The position numbers and the translations under genes are program-made. DNA of 64,000 bases from Halalkalibacter oceani. GTDB taxonomy: Bacteria > Bacillota > Bacilli > Bacillales > Bacillaceae_D. Shown here piece by piece: positions 1 through 9,514 of the stretch (positions are counted from its first letter, which is position 1; each line of letters begins with the position of its first letter). Location of the stretch: NCBI RefSeq assembly GCF_023715705.1, contig NZ_JAMBOS010000002.1:248001-312000 (forward strand), in the 5' to 3' direction. The notes below the pieces were generated by a model. That model made no database searches. It was not told the origin of the DNA and saw only the letters and a list, made by a program, of their open reading frames with translations.

Positions 1-207
1 AGAAATCATTTGCTGGGAGATTTCTTAAGATTTACGAATCGAAGGTCGCCTAGGAGCTGCTTGGTGAAAGACATTTTCTTGAAAATGCTCGGAGTAAGCA
101 AGCCGGATACTGACCGTTATCAGGATAAGTGTGCAGAGTATTCATTCTGCAAACAAAGGTGGTACCGCGAGTCAACTCTCTTCGTCCTTTGGATGGAGGG
201 GGTTTTT
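1..207 (+). promoter_or_regulatory. T-box riboswitch leader of valS (5' end cut by window)
   Basis: The T-box core, GGTGGTACCGCG at 159-170, is intact. AAAGG (155-159) can pair with CCTTT (186-190) to form the antiterminator, which competes with the terminator at 176-207. Hairpins precede it (GCAGA...TCTGC at 133-150; ATTTTC...GAAAAT near 74-91). A GTC at 45-47 is a possible valine specifier, but stem I seems to start before the window, so this is not confirmed. By family knowledge, uncharged tRNA-Val binding would allow read-through into valS. Confidence 0.9.
176..207 (+). terminator. T-box-controlled intrinsic terminator
   Basis: The stem CTCTCTTCGTCC pairs with GGATGGAGGGGG (several G-U pairs) around a TTT loop and is followed by a T run. 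Its 5' arm overlaps the antiterminator strand CCTTT, the normal T-box switch arrangement. Confidence 0.85.
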
Positions 208-252
208 GTATTGGGCGGCCACAATGCTAATACAGGGAGGCTACATGTAAAA

Positions 253-2895
253 ATGAGTAACCAGGACATGACAATGCCAACGAAGTACAATCCACAGGAA
301 ACAGAAGCAAAATGGTATTCCTATTGGCTGGAAGGGAAGTTTTTTGAAGCGACAGGCGATGAAGCGAAGAAACCATATTCCATCGTCATCCCGCCACCAA
401 ATGTGACAGGAAAGCTTCATCTCGGCCACGCTTGGGATACGACATTGCAGGATATTCTCGCCCGAGTGAAGCGGATGCAGGGGTATGATACATTATGGCT
501 GCCTGGAATGGACCATGCCGGGATTGCAACGCAGGCGAAAGTAGAAGGCAAGCTCAAGGAAGAAGGACTCAGCCGCTATGATCTTGGCCGTGAGCGCTTT
601 ATCGAAAAATCGTGGGAGTGGAAGGAAGAATATGCGTCCTTCATTCGCAACCAATGGTCGAAGCTCGGACTTTCCCTTGATTATTCCCGCGAACGTTTCA
701 CATTGGATGAAGGGCTATCCAAGGCGGTGCGCGAAGTTTTCGTCTCCCTTTATCAAAAAGGGCTGATTTACCGCGGCGAATATATTATCAACTGGGATCC
801 GCAGACGAAGACAGCTCTTTCCGATATTGAAGTGATTTATAAAGATGTTCAGGGTGCATTCTATCACATGAAATATCCGTTGACTGACGGCAGCGGGGAA
901 ATCGAGATCGCCACGACGCGGCCTGAAACGATGCTCGGTGATACGGCGGTAGCCGTCCATCCCGAGGATGAGCGTTATAAGCATTTGATCGGCAAAACGG
1001 TGACGCTGCCGATTACAGGGCGGGAGATTCCGATTGTCGCTGATGATTATGTGGATATGGAATTTGGTTCAGGAGCGGTAAAAATCACACCGGCCCACGA
1101 TCCGAATGACTTTGAAATCGGCAACCGTCATCAGCTAGAACGGATTCTGGTGATGAATGAAGACGGGACGATGAATGAGAAGGCCGGGAAGTACAAAGGA
1201 ATGGACCGTTTTGAGTGCCGCAAGCAAATCGTCAAGGATTTGCAGGAGGATGGTGTCCTGTTCAAAATTGAGGATCATCTCCATTCCGTTGGTCATTCTG
1301 AGCGGAGTGGGGCAGTCGTTGAACCGTATTTATCGACGCAATGGTTCGTGCGGATGGAGCCGCTCGCCAAGGCGGCGGTTGAGCTGCAGGCGTCTGACGA
1401 CAAGGTTAATTTTGTGCCGGAACGGTTTGAAAAGACATACTTGCATTGGATGGAAAATATCCGCGACTGGTGTATTTCGCGCCAATTATGGTGGGGGCAC
1501 CGGATTCCGGCCTGGTACCATAAGGAGACTGGCGAAGTATATGTCGGACATGAGGCACCGGCTGATCTGGAGAACTGGAAGCAGGATGAAGATGTGCTGG
1601 ATACATGGTTCAGCTCTGCTCTCTGGCCGTTTTCAACAATGGGCTGGCCTGAAGAGAAGGCGCCGGACTTTGATCGGTTTTACTCGACGAATGTACTCGT
1701 AACCGGCTACGATATTATCTTCTTCTGGGTCTCAAGAATGATTTTCCAAGGCTTGGAGTTTACCGGGAAGCGTCCATTTGACGATGTGTTGATTCACGGT
1801 CTTGTCCGCGATTCCGAAGGGCGGAAAATGAGTAAATCATTAGGCAACGGTGTCGATCCGATGGATGTGATCGACAAATACGGGGCCGATTCCTTACGCT
1901 TCTTCCTATCAACCGGAAGTTCCCCGGGAAATGATTTGCGCTTTTATTGGGAAAAAGTCGAATCAACTTGGAATTTCGGGAATAAAATTTGGAATGCCTC
2001 GCGCTTTGCCTTAATGAATATGGAAGGCTTGACGTATGACGAGATCGATTTGAGCGGTGAGAAGTCGATTGCCGATAAATGGATTTTGACCCGTTTGCAG
2101 CAAACCATTGAAGACGTCACCCGCTTAATTGACAGCTATGAGTTTGGAGAAGTGGGACGTCTGCTCTACAATTTCATTTGGGATGATCTGTGCGACTGGT
2201 ACATCGAGATGGCTAAGCTGCCGTTGTATGGGGAAGATGAAGCGGCCAAGAAAACGACGCGTTCCGTTTTGGCCTACGTTCTTGATCAGACGATGCGACT
2301 TTTGCACCCGATGATGCCATTTATTACCGAGGAAATATGGCAGCACTTGCCGCATCAGGGCGAATCGATCACAGTGGCGCCATGGCCGGTGAAAGAGGAT
2401 TCATTTGTTTTTGAAGATGCGCAGGCTGATATGGAGCTGCTGACCTCAATTATTCGTTCCGTCAGAAATACCCGCGCGGAGCTGAATGTACCGATGAGCA
2501 AGCAGATTGAACTGCTCATTCATGCCAAGGACGAACAAGTTCTTGCCCGCCTTGAGCGCGGTCGCAGCTATTTGGAGAAATTCTGTAACCCGAATGCTCT
2601 CGTGATTGGCACAGATGTGACTGCACCGGAGAAATCGATGTCACAGGTGCTTAGCGGCGTTGAGCTGTTTCTACCACTTGCCGGATTGCTTGACCTTGAT
2701 GCTGAAATCGACCGGTTGAAAAAAGAATTGGCAAAGCTCGACAAGGAAGTAGAACGTGTTGACAAAAAGCTTGCCAATCAAGGGTTTATTGCGAAGGCCC
2801 CTGCTCATGTCATTGAAGAAGAGAAAGCGAAGCAGGCTGATTATCAGGCGAAGCGCGATACGGTTAAGATGCGGATTGCGGAATTAGAAGGATAA
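253..2895 (+). CDS. valS: valyl-tRNA synthetase
   Basis: Class I synthetase that charges tRNA-Val with valine in the cytoplasm. The protein is 880 residues, the usual length. It shows the HIGH motif as HLGH at residues 56-59, a KMSKS loop at 525-529, the central editing (CP1) region and a C-terminal coiled-coil arm rich in Leu/Lys/Glu from about residue 815. The same frame is open from base 10, but that part is the T-box leader. ATG 253 is chosen because the protein then begins [14 protein letters not shown], like other Bacillus ValS. The GGGAGG at 235-240 lies 12 bases from this start and only 4 from an ATG-TAA at 245-250, which is odd. Regulated by the upstream T-box. Confidence 0.97.
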   Translation: MSNQDMTMPTKYNPQETEAKWYSYWLEGKFFEATGDEAKKPYSIVIPPPNVTGKLHLGHAWDTTLQDILARVKRMQGYDTLWLPGMDHAGIATQAKVEGKLKEEGLSRYDLGRERFIEKSWEWKEEYASFIRNQWSKLGLSLDYSRERFTLDEGLSKAVREVFVSLYQKGLIYRGEYIINWDPQTKTALSDIEVIYKDVQGAFYHMKYPLTDGSGEIEIATTRPETMLGDTAVAVHPEDERYKHLIGKTVTLPITGREIPIVADDYVDMEFGSGAVKITPAHDPNDFEIGNRHQLERILVMNEDGTMNEKAGKYKGMDRFECRKQIVKDLQEDGVLFKIEDHLHSVGHSERSGAVVEPYLSTQWFVRMEPLAKAAVELQASDDKVNFVPERFEKTYLHWMENIRDWCISRQLWWGHRIPAWYHKETGEVYVGHEAPADLENWKQDEDVLDTWFSSALWPFSTMGWPEEKAPDFDRFYSTNVLVTGYDIIFFWVSRMIFQGLEFTGKRPFDDVLIHGLVRDSEGRKMSKSLGNGVDPMDVIDKYGADSLRFFLSTGSSPGNDLRFYWEKVESTWNFGNKIWNASRFALMNMEGLTYDEIDLSGEKSIADKWILTRLQQTIEDVTRLIDSYEFGEVGRLLYNFIWDDLCDWYIEMAKLPLYGEDEAAKKTTRSVLAYVLDQTMRLLHPMMPFITEEIWQHLPHQGESITVAPWPVKEDSFVFEDAQADMELLTSIIRSVRNTRAELNVPMSKQIELLIHAKDEQVLARLERGRSYLEKFCNPNALVIGTDVTAPEKSMSQVLSGVELFLPLAGLLDLDAEIDRLKKELAKLDKEVERVDKKLANQGFIAKAPAHVIEEEKAKQADYQAKRDTVKMRIAELEG

Positions 2896-2901
2896 TGGAC
2901 G

Positions 2902-2979
2902 AAGCAGCGAAACATGTCCGGGCACTTGTTTACGAGCTAGCACGGCTAGCGGTGTCCGGTATGAACCCGCTGCTTTTTT
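2902..2979 (+). terminator. branched terminator after valS
   Basis: AGCAGCG at 2903-2909 pairs with CGCTGCT near 2969-2974, followed by a T run. Inside sits a second stem, CCGGGCAC with GTGTCCGG, and a small GCTAG inverted repeat. It separates valS from folC. Confidence 0.75.
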
Positions 2980-3039
2980 CGCTTAGCAGCACACCGGCTT
3001 TCATTTTGGAATGAAAAGTCGTCATCAGGAGGGATAGAT

Positions 3040-4362
3040 TTGCAAACGGCAGATGAAGTGATTGAGTGGATTCACAGCCTGCTTCCGTTCGGTATTAAGC
3101 CGGGACTGAAGCGGATGGAGTGGCTGCTTCAGCGGCTTGACCACCCGGAACGGGAGTTGGCGGTTGTCCATATTGGCGGTACGAATGGAAAAGGTTCAAC
3201 CGTCAGTTTTATGCGTCATGTATTAGAAAGGGCGCACTACAACGTAGGGACGTTTACCTCTCCTTATCTCGAATGCTTTGAAGAACGGGTATCTGTGAAT
3301 GGACAGCCGATCGCGGGCAGCCAGCTCGTCGCCTGCGCGAACAAGCTTCGGCCCCTTGTGGATGAGCTGGCCGAAACGGATCTCGGCAGCCCGACTGAAT
3401 TTGAAGTGATTACCGCTCTGGCGTTTGACTATTTTGCCCGGATCGCAAAACCGGATATTGTTCTGCTTGAGGTTGGCCTGGGCGGCAGGCTGGATTCTAC
3501 CAACGTTGTGACGCCACTGCTCTCCATCATCACCTCAATTGGCTATGACCATATGCATATTCTTGGTGAATCATTAGCGGAAATTACATATGAAAAGGCG
3601 GGAATCATTAAACAACACTGTCCCGTTATTTCCGGAGTAAGCCAGCCGGAGGCACAGGCAATTATCAAAAGAACGGCGGATGAACGGCAAAGTGAATATG
3701 AGCAGCTCGGTTTGACATTTACGGAAGAGCTGCTGTCCGTCAAAGAAGAGGAGCAGTGTTTTCTTTTTCAACGGAAAAACAGCACGAGTATGGAAGTGAA
3801 GATCCAGATGGCCGGTGCTCATCAGCGGAGCAATGCCGCTGTGGCCATCGCCGCTTTGCAGAAATTAAGCGATCAGTTTGATTACTCAATCAGCGAACAG
3901 GCGTTGAAGGAGGGGCTGGCACAGGCGAAATGGAATGGCCGCTTTGAACGGCTCTCGGACAATCCGCTTGTGATTGTAGACGGTGCTCATAATAAAGAAG
4001 GATTTGAATCGCTTGCCGAGACGCTGAAGCAGCATTACCCGCAAAAACGCTATAAGGTGCTGCTCGCTGCGACGAAGGAAAAGGATATGAAAAGCCTGCT
4101 CAGCCCATTTGCCGGACTGGATGCAGCGTTTACCTTTACGAGTTTTGACTTCTTTCGGGCGGCGGCAGCGAAATCATTATATGAGCAGGCCGAGGTAACG
4201 CCAAAGCGCTATAATGAAAAGTGGCGGCAGGCTGTCGCTGACGAGCTGAGGCTGCTGGCAGCGGATGAACTGCTGCTAATTTGCGGTTCACTTTACTTCA
4301 TATCGGCAGTCAGAGCAGCCTGGAAGGAGACGGGCTTTCCGGCTGAAGAAGAACGTTGTTAA
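3040..4362 (+). CDS. folC: folylpolyglutamate synthase / dihydrofolate synthase
   Basis: Adds glutamate to dihydropteroate and to folates, using ATP, in the cytoplasm. The 440-residue length is normal. The Mur-ligase-type P-loop GGTNGKGS is at residues 46-53, followed by TSPYL and SPTEFE, and the C-terminal domain carries DGAHN from residue 314. The start is TTG at 3040, with AGGAGGG at 3027-3033 six bases upstream. The gene sits between valS and comC as in Bacillus subtilis, but a terminator separates it from valS. Confidence 0.96.
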   Translation: MQTADEVIEWIHSLLPFGIKPGLKRMEWLLQRLDHPERELAVVHIGGTNGKGSTVSFMRHVLERAHYNVGTFTSPYLECFEERVSVNGQPIAGSQLVACANKLRPLVDELAETDLGSPTEFEVITALAFDYFARIAKPDIVLLEVGLGGRLDSTNVVTPLLSIITSIGYDHMHILGESLAEITYEKAGIIKQHCPVISGVSQPEAQAIIKRTADERQSEYEQLGLTFTEELLSVKEEEQCFLFQRKNSTSMEVKIQMAGAHQRSNAAVAIAALQKLSDQFDYSISEQALKEGLAQAKWNGRFERLSDNPLVIVDGAHNKEGFESLAETLKQHYPQKRYKVLLAATKEKDMKSLLSPFAGLDAAFTFTSFDFFRAAAAKSLYEQAEVTPKRYNEKWRQAVADELRLLAADELLLICGSLYFISAVRAAWKETGFPAEEERC

Positions 4363-4415
4363 TTTGAAGAAGCCAGATGTACGATAAAATCGGCTTCGAG
4401 TGAGAGTGAATTCTT

Positions 4416-4450
4416 AAGCCCGTTGTGACACGAATGCACGACGGGCTTTA
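4416..4450 (+). terminator. folC terminator; diverged member of AAGCCCGTTGTG hairpin family
   Basis: AAGCCCGTTGTG (4416-4427) and CACGACGGGCTT (4437-4448) form a 12-bp stem with one G-U pair around a 9-base loop. The same arm sequence occurs at 13960 and 34131. No long T run follows, so strength as a terminator is uncertain. Confidence 0.6.
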
Positions 4451-4643
4451 AGACTGAGAAAAAGGAAAAACACCTTTATAATTTGACTTTTCCTACTATT
4501 CATTTTATTGTGATAACAAGTAGATTCCCTTCATAGCCTCTTTTTCATGTACGGCAATCGTCACCTCTTATCTTCTCCGCTCCCATCAATTTCTTTCTAT
4601 CATCCAATCACTTTACAAGAAAAAAACAAGAAGGAGGAAGAAC

Positions 4644-5411
4644 ATGATCGAGGTAGAGCGCCTGGTGATGCTCTATTTGTTTTTTGCAGGCTGTGTGCTT
4701 GGCTCTTTTTATAATGTTGTCGGTTTACGGGTTCCGGTAGGAGAATCAATAATTAGCCCGCGTTCGCATTGCCCGGTCTGTAAGCATCGTCTTGAAGCCT
4801 GGGAACTGGTTCCTCTCTTCTCCTATTTATTTTTGCGGGGGCGCTGCCGGGAGTGTCAGACAAAGATTTCCCTGCTATATCCCGCTGTAGAGCTCGGCAC
4901 TGGGCTGCTATTTGCCGTTTCCTTTTACGTTCACCGCTGGACGGAGGAAACACTTCTTTCATTTGTCCTCGTATCCTTACTGGCGATTATTTTTGTCAGT
5001 GATATACGCTATATGCTGATTCCAGATCGCGTGCTGCTGTTTTTCGCGGCGTTGATTTTGCTGATTCGCCTTTGTTTTCTTCCATCAGAGCCGTGGTGGG
5101 ATGCCTTTCTTGGCGCAGCTGCCGGCTTCGCTTTGCTTTATGCGATCGCAACCGTCAGCTGCGGAGGAATGGGTGGTGGTGATGTGAAGCTATTTGGCGT
5201 CCTTGGCCTGATCCTCGGCTGGCAAAACACCTTACTCGCTTTCTTCCTTTCCTGTTTGTATGGGGCATTACTAGGAGGTGCCGCTCTAGTAATAGGGAAG
5301 GTAGAACGGCGGAAGCCGGTTCCCTTTGCCCCATTTATCGTCTTGGGAACAATAACGGCTTATTTTTTCGGGGTGTCTTTAGTAGAATGGTATGTGAGAA
5401 GAATCGTCTGA
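4644..5411 (+). CDS. comC: type IV prepilin peptidase (late competence protein ComC)
   Basis: Membrane aspartyl protease (family A24) that cleaves and N-methylates prepilin-like ComG proteins needed for DNA uptake. The 255-residue polytopic protein has the N-terminal FYNVVGLRVP region and two CxxC pairs (CPVC and CREC, residues about 40-75). Both catalytic aspartates are present, in SDIRYMLIPD (near residue 119) and in GMGGGDVKLFG (near residue 180). ATG 4644 follows AAGGAGG by six bases. Its place between folC and spoIIB matches Bacillus subtilis comC. The AT-rich 280-bp gap upstream has no gene apart from the hairpin at 4416. Confidence 0.95.
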   Translation: MIEVERLVMLYLFFAGCVLGSFYNVVGLRVPVGESIISPRSHCPVCKHRLEAWELVPLFSYLFLRGRCRECQTKISLLYPAVELGTGLLFAVSFYVHRWTEETLLSFVLVSLLAIIFVSDIRYMLIPDRVLLFFAALILLIRLCFLPSEPWWDAFLGAAAGFALLYAIATVSCGGMGGGDVKLFGVLGLILGWQNTLLAFFLSCLYGALLGGAALVIGKVERRKPVPFAPFIVLGTITAYFFGVSLVEWYVRRIV

Positions 5412-5563
5412 ACGAAGCGCCGGGCGAATGATTCATCATGAAAAGGACAGGGTGAAAATCATCAGATTGAGCCGGATTAAAATCTTGACAAACTTCTAGT
5501 TCTATTAGCTAGTGATTTTTAATAGAATAAAGTAAAGACTAACGAGTGAGAGAGGTGCTAGAT

Positions 5564-6580
5564 ATGGAGCGGGAGAAGCATTCGATTTCAGTTCGTTTAA
5601 ATGGGAAAGAGCAGAAGGTGAAAGAAGTCGCTTACGAAAAGCAGGATGATGACAGCAGCTTAATTCCCCGGCCTAATAATGTGCTTGATTTTAAGAAGAG
5701 ACAGGCTGAACGTAAACGGAACGAGCAACCATACTGGGATGACGGAAATCGTGAGAGAAGCCCGGGCCTTCCATTTAAACGAAAGAAAAAAGCTCTTTAC
5801 AACAGCGCCAAGCCACATTTGTCGATGACGCTGTTGGCGGCGATTTGCTCGGCCCTCGTTATTGGAATCGGCATGGGACTGGTCGTGCTGACGCTCTTTA
5901 CCGGAGATCCGGCTGAAGGAACTGAGGCAAGCAGCACAAGCGCTGACGCTATTCCGGCATTTTCCGGGACGGAATCCGGACTGCCGGTCCTGACAGTCGA
6001 GGTCGTACAGGGCGGTGCGTTCGAGGCGGCGGAAAAAGGAATGGAGAGTGTGGAGATTCTTCAGGAGAGAGGACTAGCGGCCTTGTTGACTGAGCATACC
6101 GACCCATTTTATATGTTCATCGGCCTTGGCGGGGATCGGGCAGAGGCGGGACGAATCAGTACTCTTTATCAGGAATATGGACAAGATACGTATGTGAAGT
6201 CATACCGCATTGAGGGACAGGCGGTTACCGGACAGGCGGAAGAGGTAGCAAGCTGGTTTGGTCGTGCGATGGAACAGTATAAAGAGCTATTGCGCCTTTC
6301 TGTCGATGGCTTGACCGGTGGAACATTGACGACAGCTGAAAAAGTAACCGGACTTGAACAAACTCTCGATGCATTGCTCGCGGAACGGGATCAAGTATTT
6401 TCCCAACTTTCTGAAGAAGCTCATCCTTCCGCGCTCGCGCTTGGTGACGCTTTGGTGAAAGGAAAGGATCAGTTGAAACTTTATGCTGAGACGGAGGATA
6501 CTGCTGCGCTATGGGGAACCCAGCAGGCGTTGTTGGAAGCATTGCTGGCATATGAGCAGCTAATTGCGGCGCTGTCCTAG
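5564..6580 (+). CDS. spoIIB: stage II sporulation protein B, SPOR-domain membrane protein
   Basis: Septal peptidoglycan protein of early engulfment. The 338-residue chain has a charged cytoplasmic N-terminus, one membrane segment (near residues 88-112), an Ala/Ser/Thr-rich linker, a SPOR-like domain (VEVVQGGAFEAAEKG through about residue 210) and a helical C-terminus. ATG 5564 is chosen because AGAGG at 5551-5555 lies eight bases upstream; a GTG at 5546 is in frame but lacks a site. A TTGACA at 5485 has no convincing -10 partner. Sequence conservation is low in this family, so the name rests on the SPOR layout plus the comC-maf position. Confidence 0.85.
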   Translation: MEREKHSISVRLNGKEQKVKEVAYEKQDDDSSLIPRPNNVLDFKKRQAERKRNEQPYWDDGNRERSPGLPFKRKKKALYNSAKPHLSMTLLAAICSALVIGIGMGLVVLTLFTGDPAEGTEASSTSADAIPAFSGTESGLPVLTVEVVQGGAFEAAEKGMESVEILQERGLAALLTEHTDPFYMFIGLGGDRAEAGRISTLYQEYGQDTYVKSYRIEGQAVTGQAEEVASWFGRAMEQYKELLRLSVDGLTGGTLTTAEKVTGLEQTLDALLAERDQVFSQLSEEAHPSALALGDALVKGKDQLKLYAETEDTAALWGTQQALLEALLAYEQLIAALS

Positions 6581-6631
6581 ACGACGGATCCGTTTTCTGA
6601 AATGTCCAAAAAGGTGAATAGTGACGTTAGG

Positions 6632-6672
6632 GGCTGGGCAAAAGGTAAAAAAACAACCTTTTGTCCCAGCCT
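6632..6672 (+). terminator. spoIIB terminator, GGCTGGG family
   Basis: GGCTGGGCAAAAGGT pairs with ACCTTTTGTCCCAGCC. It closely resembles the hairpins at 22068 and 50436. Confidence 0.8.
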
Positions 6673-6794
6673 CGTCGTTTTGCCTGTCCGCCGAAAGGTT
6701 TTTTTGGCGGTGGACAATGGGATAAGTCTCCGCTTTCTTTCTGGCGGATTCTGTTTATTTCTGCGCCAAAGTCTATTGAGCCGGCTGTGAAGAT

Positions 6795-6823
6795 TTGGTA
6801 TTCTTAAAGAAAGCCTGTACAAT
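6795..6823 (+). promoter_or_regulatory. sigma-A type promoter for maf
   Basis: TTGGTA (6795-6800) and TACAAT (6818-6823) are separated by 17 bases, 35 bases ahead of the maf start. Confidence 0.65.
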
Positions 6824-6857
6824 AAAAAGAAACATAATTGTAGAGGTGAATCCCTTC

Positions 6858-7436
6858 ATGCACTCGTTAATCTTAGCCTCTGGCTCCCCAAGACGAAAAG
6901 AATTACTCCAACAGGTCCATCTTTCTTTCAGCGTTGTCCCAAGCACGATTACTGAGCATATTGATCAGGCTCTGTCGCCCGAGGAAGCCGTCAGTCGGCT
7001 TGCTTTTCAGAAGGCGGAGGATGTCTGGAAGCAGCACCGGAATGCAGTGGTTCTTGGGTCTGACACTGTCGTTGCGTTTCAGGATACGATTCTCGGAAAG
7101 CCGAAAAATGAACATGAGGCTTGTGAAATGCTTGCACTGTTGTCAGGCCAGACACATGCTGTCTATACCGGAGTGACCCTATATTCCCAGACGGACACGA
7201 TTACTTTTTTTGAAAAAACCGAGGTCGAGTTTTATCCGCTTAGTGAAGAAGAAATCGCGATGTATGTCCGGAGCGGAGAGTCGCTCGATAAAGCCGGAGC
7301 GTATGGAATCCAGGGCTTTGGCGCCTTTTTGGTGAAGCAGATTAAAGGCGATTATTACACCGTGGTCGGACTGCCGCTCGCGCGAACGATCAGAGAATTA
7401 AAGAAATTGGGCATTGTTCCTTCCGCTCACATATAA
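6858..7436 (+). CDS. maf: Maf nucleoside triphosphate pyrophosphatase
   Basis: Hydrolyses dTTP/UTP and modified nucleotides to monophosphates; in Bacillus it is linked to septum control and competence. The 192-residue protein opens with the family signature ILASGSPRRKELL and contains the catalytic region GSDTVV and GKP, followed by SGQTHAVYTGV. ATG 6858 follows GAGGTGAA at the normal distance; in-frame codons upstream overlap the promoter and are not used. It is followed by radC as in Bacillus subtilis. Confidence 0.95.
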   Translation: MHSLILASGSPRRKELLQQVHLSFSVVPSTITEHIDQALSPEEAVSRLAFQKAEDVWKQHRNAVVLGSDTVVAFQDTILGKPKNEHEACEMLALLSGQTHAVYTGVTLYSQTDTITFFEKTEVEFYPLSEEEIAMYVRSGESLDKAGAYGIQGFGAFLVKQIKGDYYTVVGLPLARTIRELKKLGIVPSAHI

Positions 7437-7584
7437 TGGAATAGTGCTGGCAGGAGGCAGCGGAAGATGTGAGTACGCTGTCACTTGCACTGTTGTTTTA
7501 ACCACCGCTTTTTGATTGTACCATTTTGTATTTCTGCACATGAAAATCCCCATATTCGTACAGATTAGAAAGGAGCGTCTGTCA

Positions 7585-8277
7585 TTGCCCCAACAATCAC
7601 TCCTCATCCGTGATGTCCCTGTCCGCGAACGTCCACGTGAACGACTTTTGACAGAAGGAGCGCGAGCTTTATCCAATCAGGAAATTCTCGCGATCCTGCT
7701 TCGGACTGGAACGAAGCAGGAATCGGTTCTGCATTTGGCTCAGCGTCTTCTTACGGCCTTTGACGGCATTTCGATGTTAAAGGAGGCCGCAATTGAAGAG
7801 CTCTGTCTCGTGAAAGGAATCGGCCAGGCGAAGGCCGTGGAATTAGTGGCAGCTGTCGAGCTGGGCCGGCGGCTTCACAGCCTTCAGCCGGATGAACGCT
7901 ACATGATTCGCTCGCCGGAGGATGTCGCCAACTTTGTTATGGAAGATATGCGCTTCCTTGTTCAGGAACATTTTGATTGTTTGTATTTAAATACGAAGAA
8001 TCAAGTTCTGCACCGCAAGACGGTTTTTATAGGCAGCTTAAACGCCAGCATTGTCCATCCCCGTGAGGTTTTTAAAGAAGCGTTGCGCCGTTCAGCTGCG
8101 TCGATCGTCTGCCTCCATAATCATCCATCCGGAGATCCGACGCCCAGCCGTGAGGATATCGATGTCACAAAACGGCTACATGAAGCAGGAAAAGTATTAG
8201 GAATTGAAGTGCTGGATCATGTTATTATTGGAGATAGAAGGTTTATCAGCCTGAAGGAGCAAGGGCATCTGAACTAA
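7585..8277 (+). CDS. radC: RadC-family JAB-domain protein
   Basis: Member of the RadC/YsxA family; its biochemical role is not settled. The 230-residue protein has an N-terminal RDVPVRERPRERLL box, a helix-hairpin-helix (VKGIGQAKA) and a C-terminal JAB/MPN metalloprotease-like domain with the HxH...D motif in HNHPSGDPTPSREDI. The TTG start at 7585 follows AAAGGAG (7569-7575) and gives the usual family N-terminus; longer in-frame starts lack a binding site. Confidence 0.93.
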   Translation: MPQQSLLIRDVPVRERPRERLLTEGARALSNQEILAILLRTGTKQESVLHLAQRLLTAFDGISMLKEAAIEELCLVKGIGQAKAVELVAAVELGRRLHSLQPDERYMIRSPEDVANFVMEDMRFLVQEHFDCLYLNTKNQVLHRKTVFIGSLNASIVHPREVFKEALRRSAASIVCLHNHPSGDPTPSREDIDVTKRLHEAGKVLGIEVLDHVIIGDRRFISLKEQGHLN

Positions 8278-8417
8278 TCGGCCAATGGTCCTCGGGCGAA
8301 GTGCGGATGGCTCGGTTCCTGGCAAAAGTGGTACGCTTACGAAGGCGGGAAACGGGAGTCGGGACGGGAAGGTTAGGGAACTAAAAAGTTAGGCTATGTT
8401 TTTCTAACATTCTTCGA

Positions 8418-8423
8418 TATAAT
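8418..8423 (+). promoter_or_regulatory. candidate -10 element ahead of mreB
   Basis: A perfect TATAAT lies 41 bases before mreB. The -35 position holds only TATGTT, so this is either a weak promoter or an activator-dependent one. Confidence 0.4.
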
Positions 8424-8464
8424 AAAGGTTATGATTTCGGTTAAGCATGAAGGGAGATACATAG

Positions 8465-9502
8465 ATGTTTGGTGGGTTCTCAAAAGATATTGGTATTGAT
8501 CTAGGGACGGCGAATACACTCGTATATGTGAAAGGAAAGGGCATCGTTGTACGTGAGCCATCAGTGGTTGCCTTGCGGACGGATACAGGTTCAATTGAAG
8601 CCGTCGGAAATGACGCGAAAAATATGATCGGACGTACACCGGGGAATATCGTGGCGGTTCGGCCAATGAAGGACGGTGTTATTGCCGACTTTGATACAAC
8701 GGCGACGATGCTGAAATATTTCATTCGGCAGGCTCAAAAAAGTCGCTCGATCTTTACGAAGCCGTCGGTGATGGTTTGTGTACCATCGGGCATTACGGCG
8801 GTGGAAAAGCGGGCCGTTGAGGATGCAACGAAACAGGCTGGGGCGAAAGAGGCCTATACGCTTGAGGAGCCGTTTGCGGCGGCCATTGGCGCTGATCTCC
8901 CTGTATGGGAGCCAACGGGCAGCATGGTTGTCGACATCGGCGGTGGAACGACGGAGGTAGCGATTATCTCGCTTGGCGGGATCGTGACGAGCCAGTCGAT
9001 TCGCGTCGCCGGGGATGAAATGGATGATGCGATCATTTCCTATGTGAAAAAGACGTATAATCTGATGATTGGGGAACGGACGGCTGAGGCGTTAAAGCTT
9101 GAAATCGGTTCGGCCGGAGCGCCGGACGGTGTTGATGATATGGACATTCGCGGGCGCGATCTTGTGACAGGGCTACCGAAGACGATTACGGTCACGGCGG
9201 AAGAAATTGCCGGCTCGTTGGAAGACACGGTCACAACGATTATTGAAGCGGTGAAAAATACGCTGGAGCAGTCTCCGCCTGAGCTGGCGGCAGACATTAT
9301 GGATCGCGGTATCGTCCTAACAGGGGGAGGCGCTTTGCTGCGCAATTTGGATCGCGTGTTAAGCGATGAAACGAATATGCCGGTCCTGGTCGCCGAGAAC
9401 CCGCTTGATTGCGTCGCGATTGGAACAGGTCGTGCGCTTGAGAACCTTCATCTATTCCGGTCTAAAGCGGGGATCACGTCCCGTTCAGATAGAAAATTGT
9501 AA
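8465..9502 (+). CDS. mreB: rod shape-determining actin homologue MreB
   Basis: Actin-like ATPase that forms membrane-bound filaments guiding the elongasome. The 345-residue protein begins [19 protein letters not shown] and carries phosphate-1 (GIDLGTANT), phosphate-2 (DIGGGTTE) and adenosine ([10 protein letters not shown]) motifs, and keeps the N-terminal hydrophobic membrane anchor. ATG 8465 follows AAGGGAGAT. It heads the mreB-mreC-mreD-minC-minD run. Confidence 0.97.
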   Translation: MFGGFSKDIGIDLGTANTLVYVKGKGIVVREPSVVALRTDTGSIEAVGNDAKNMIGRTPGNIVAVRPMKDGVIADFDTTATMLKYFIRQAQKSRSIFTKPSVMVCVPSGITAVEKRAVEDATKQAGAKEAYTLEEPFAAAIGADLPVWEPTGSMVVDIGGGTTEVAIISLGGIVTSQSIRVAGDEMDDAIISYVKKTYNLMIGERTAEALKLEIGSAGAPDGVDDMDIRGRDLVTGLPKTITVTAEEIAGSLEDTVTTIIEAVKNTLEQSPPELAADIMDRGIVLTGGGALLRNLDRVLSDETNMPVLVAENPLDCVAIGTGRALENLHLFRSKAGITSRSDRKL

Positions 9503-9514
9503 GTAGGTGTCAGC

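Noticed and set aside
10-252. In-frame N-terminal extension of valS
   Set aside because: The stretch is the T-box leader and terminator; its translation resembles no ValS N-terminus.
6602-6822. Open frames on both strands after spoIIB
   Set aside because: They run through the terminator hairpin and maf promoter and show no family features.
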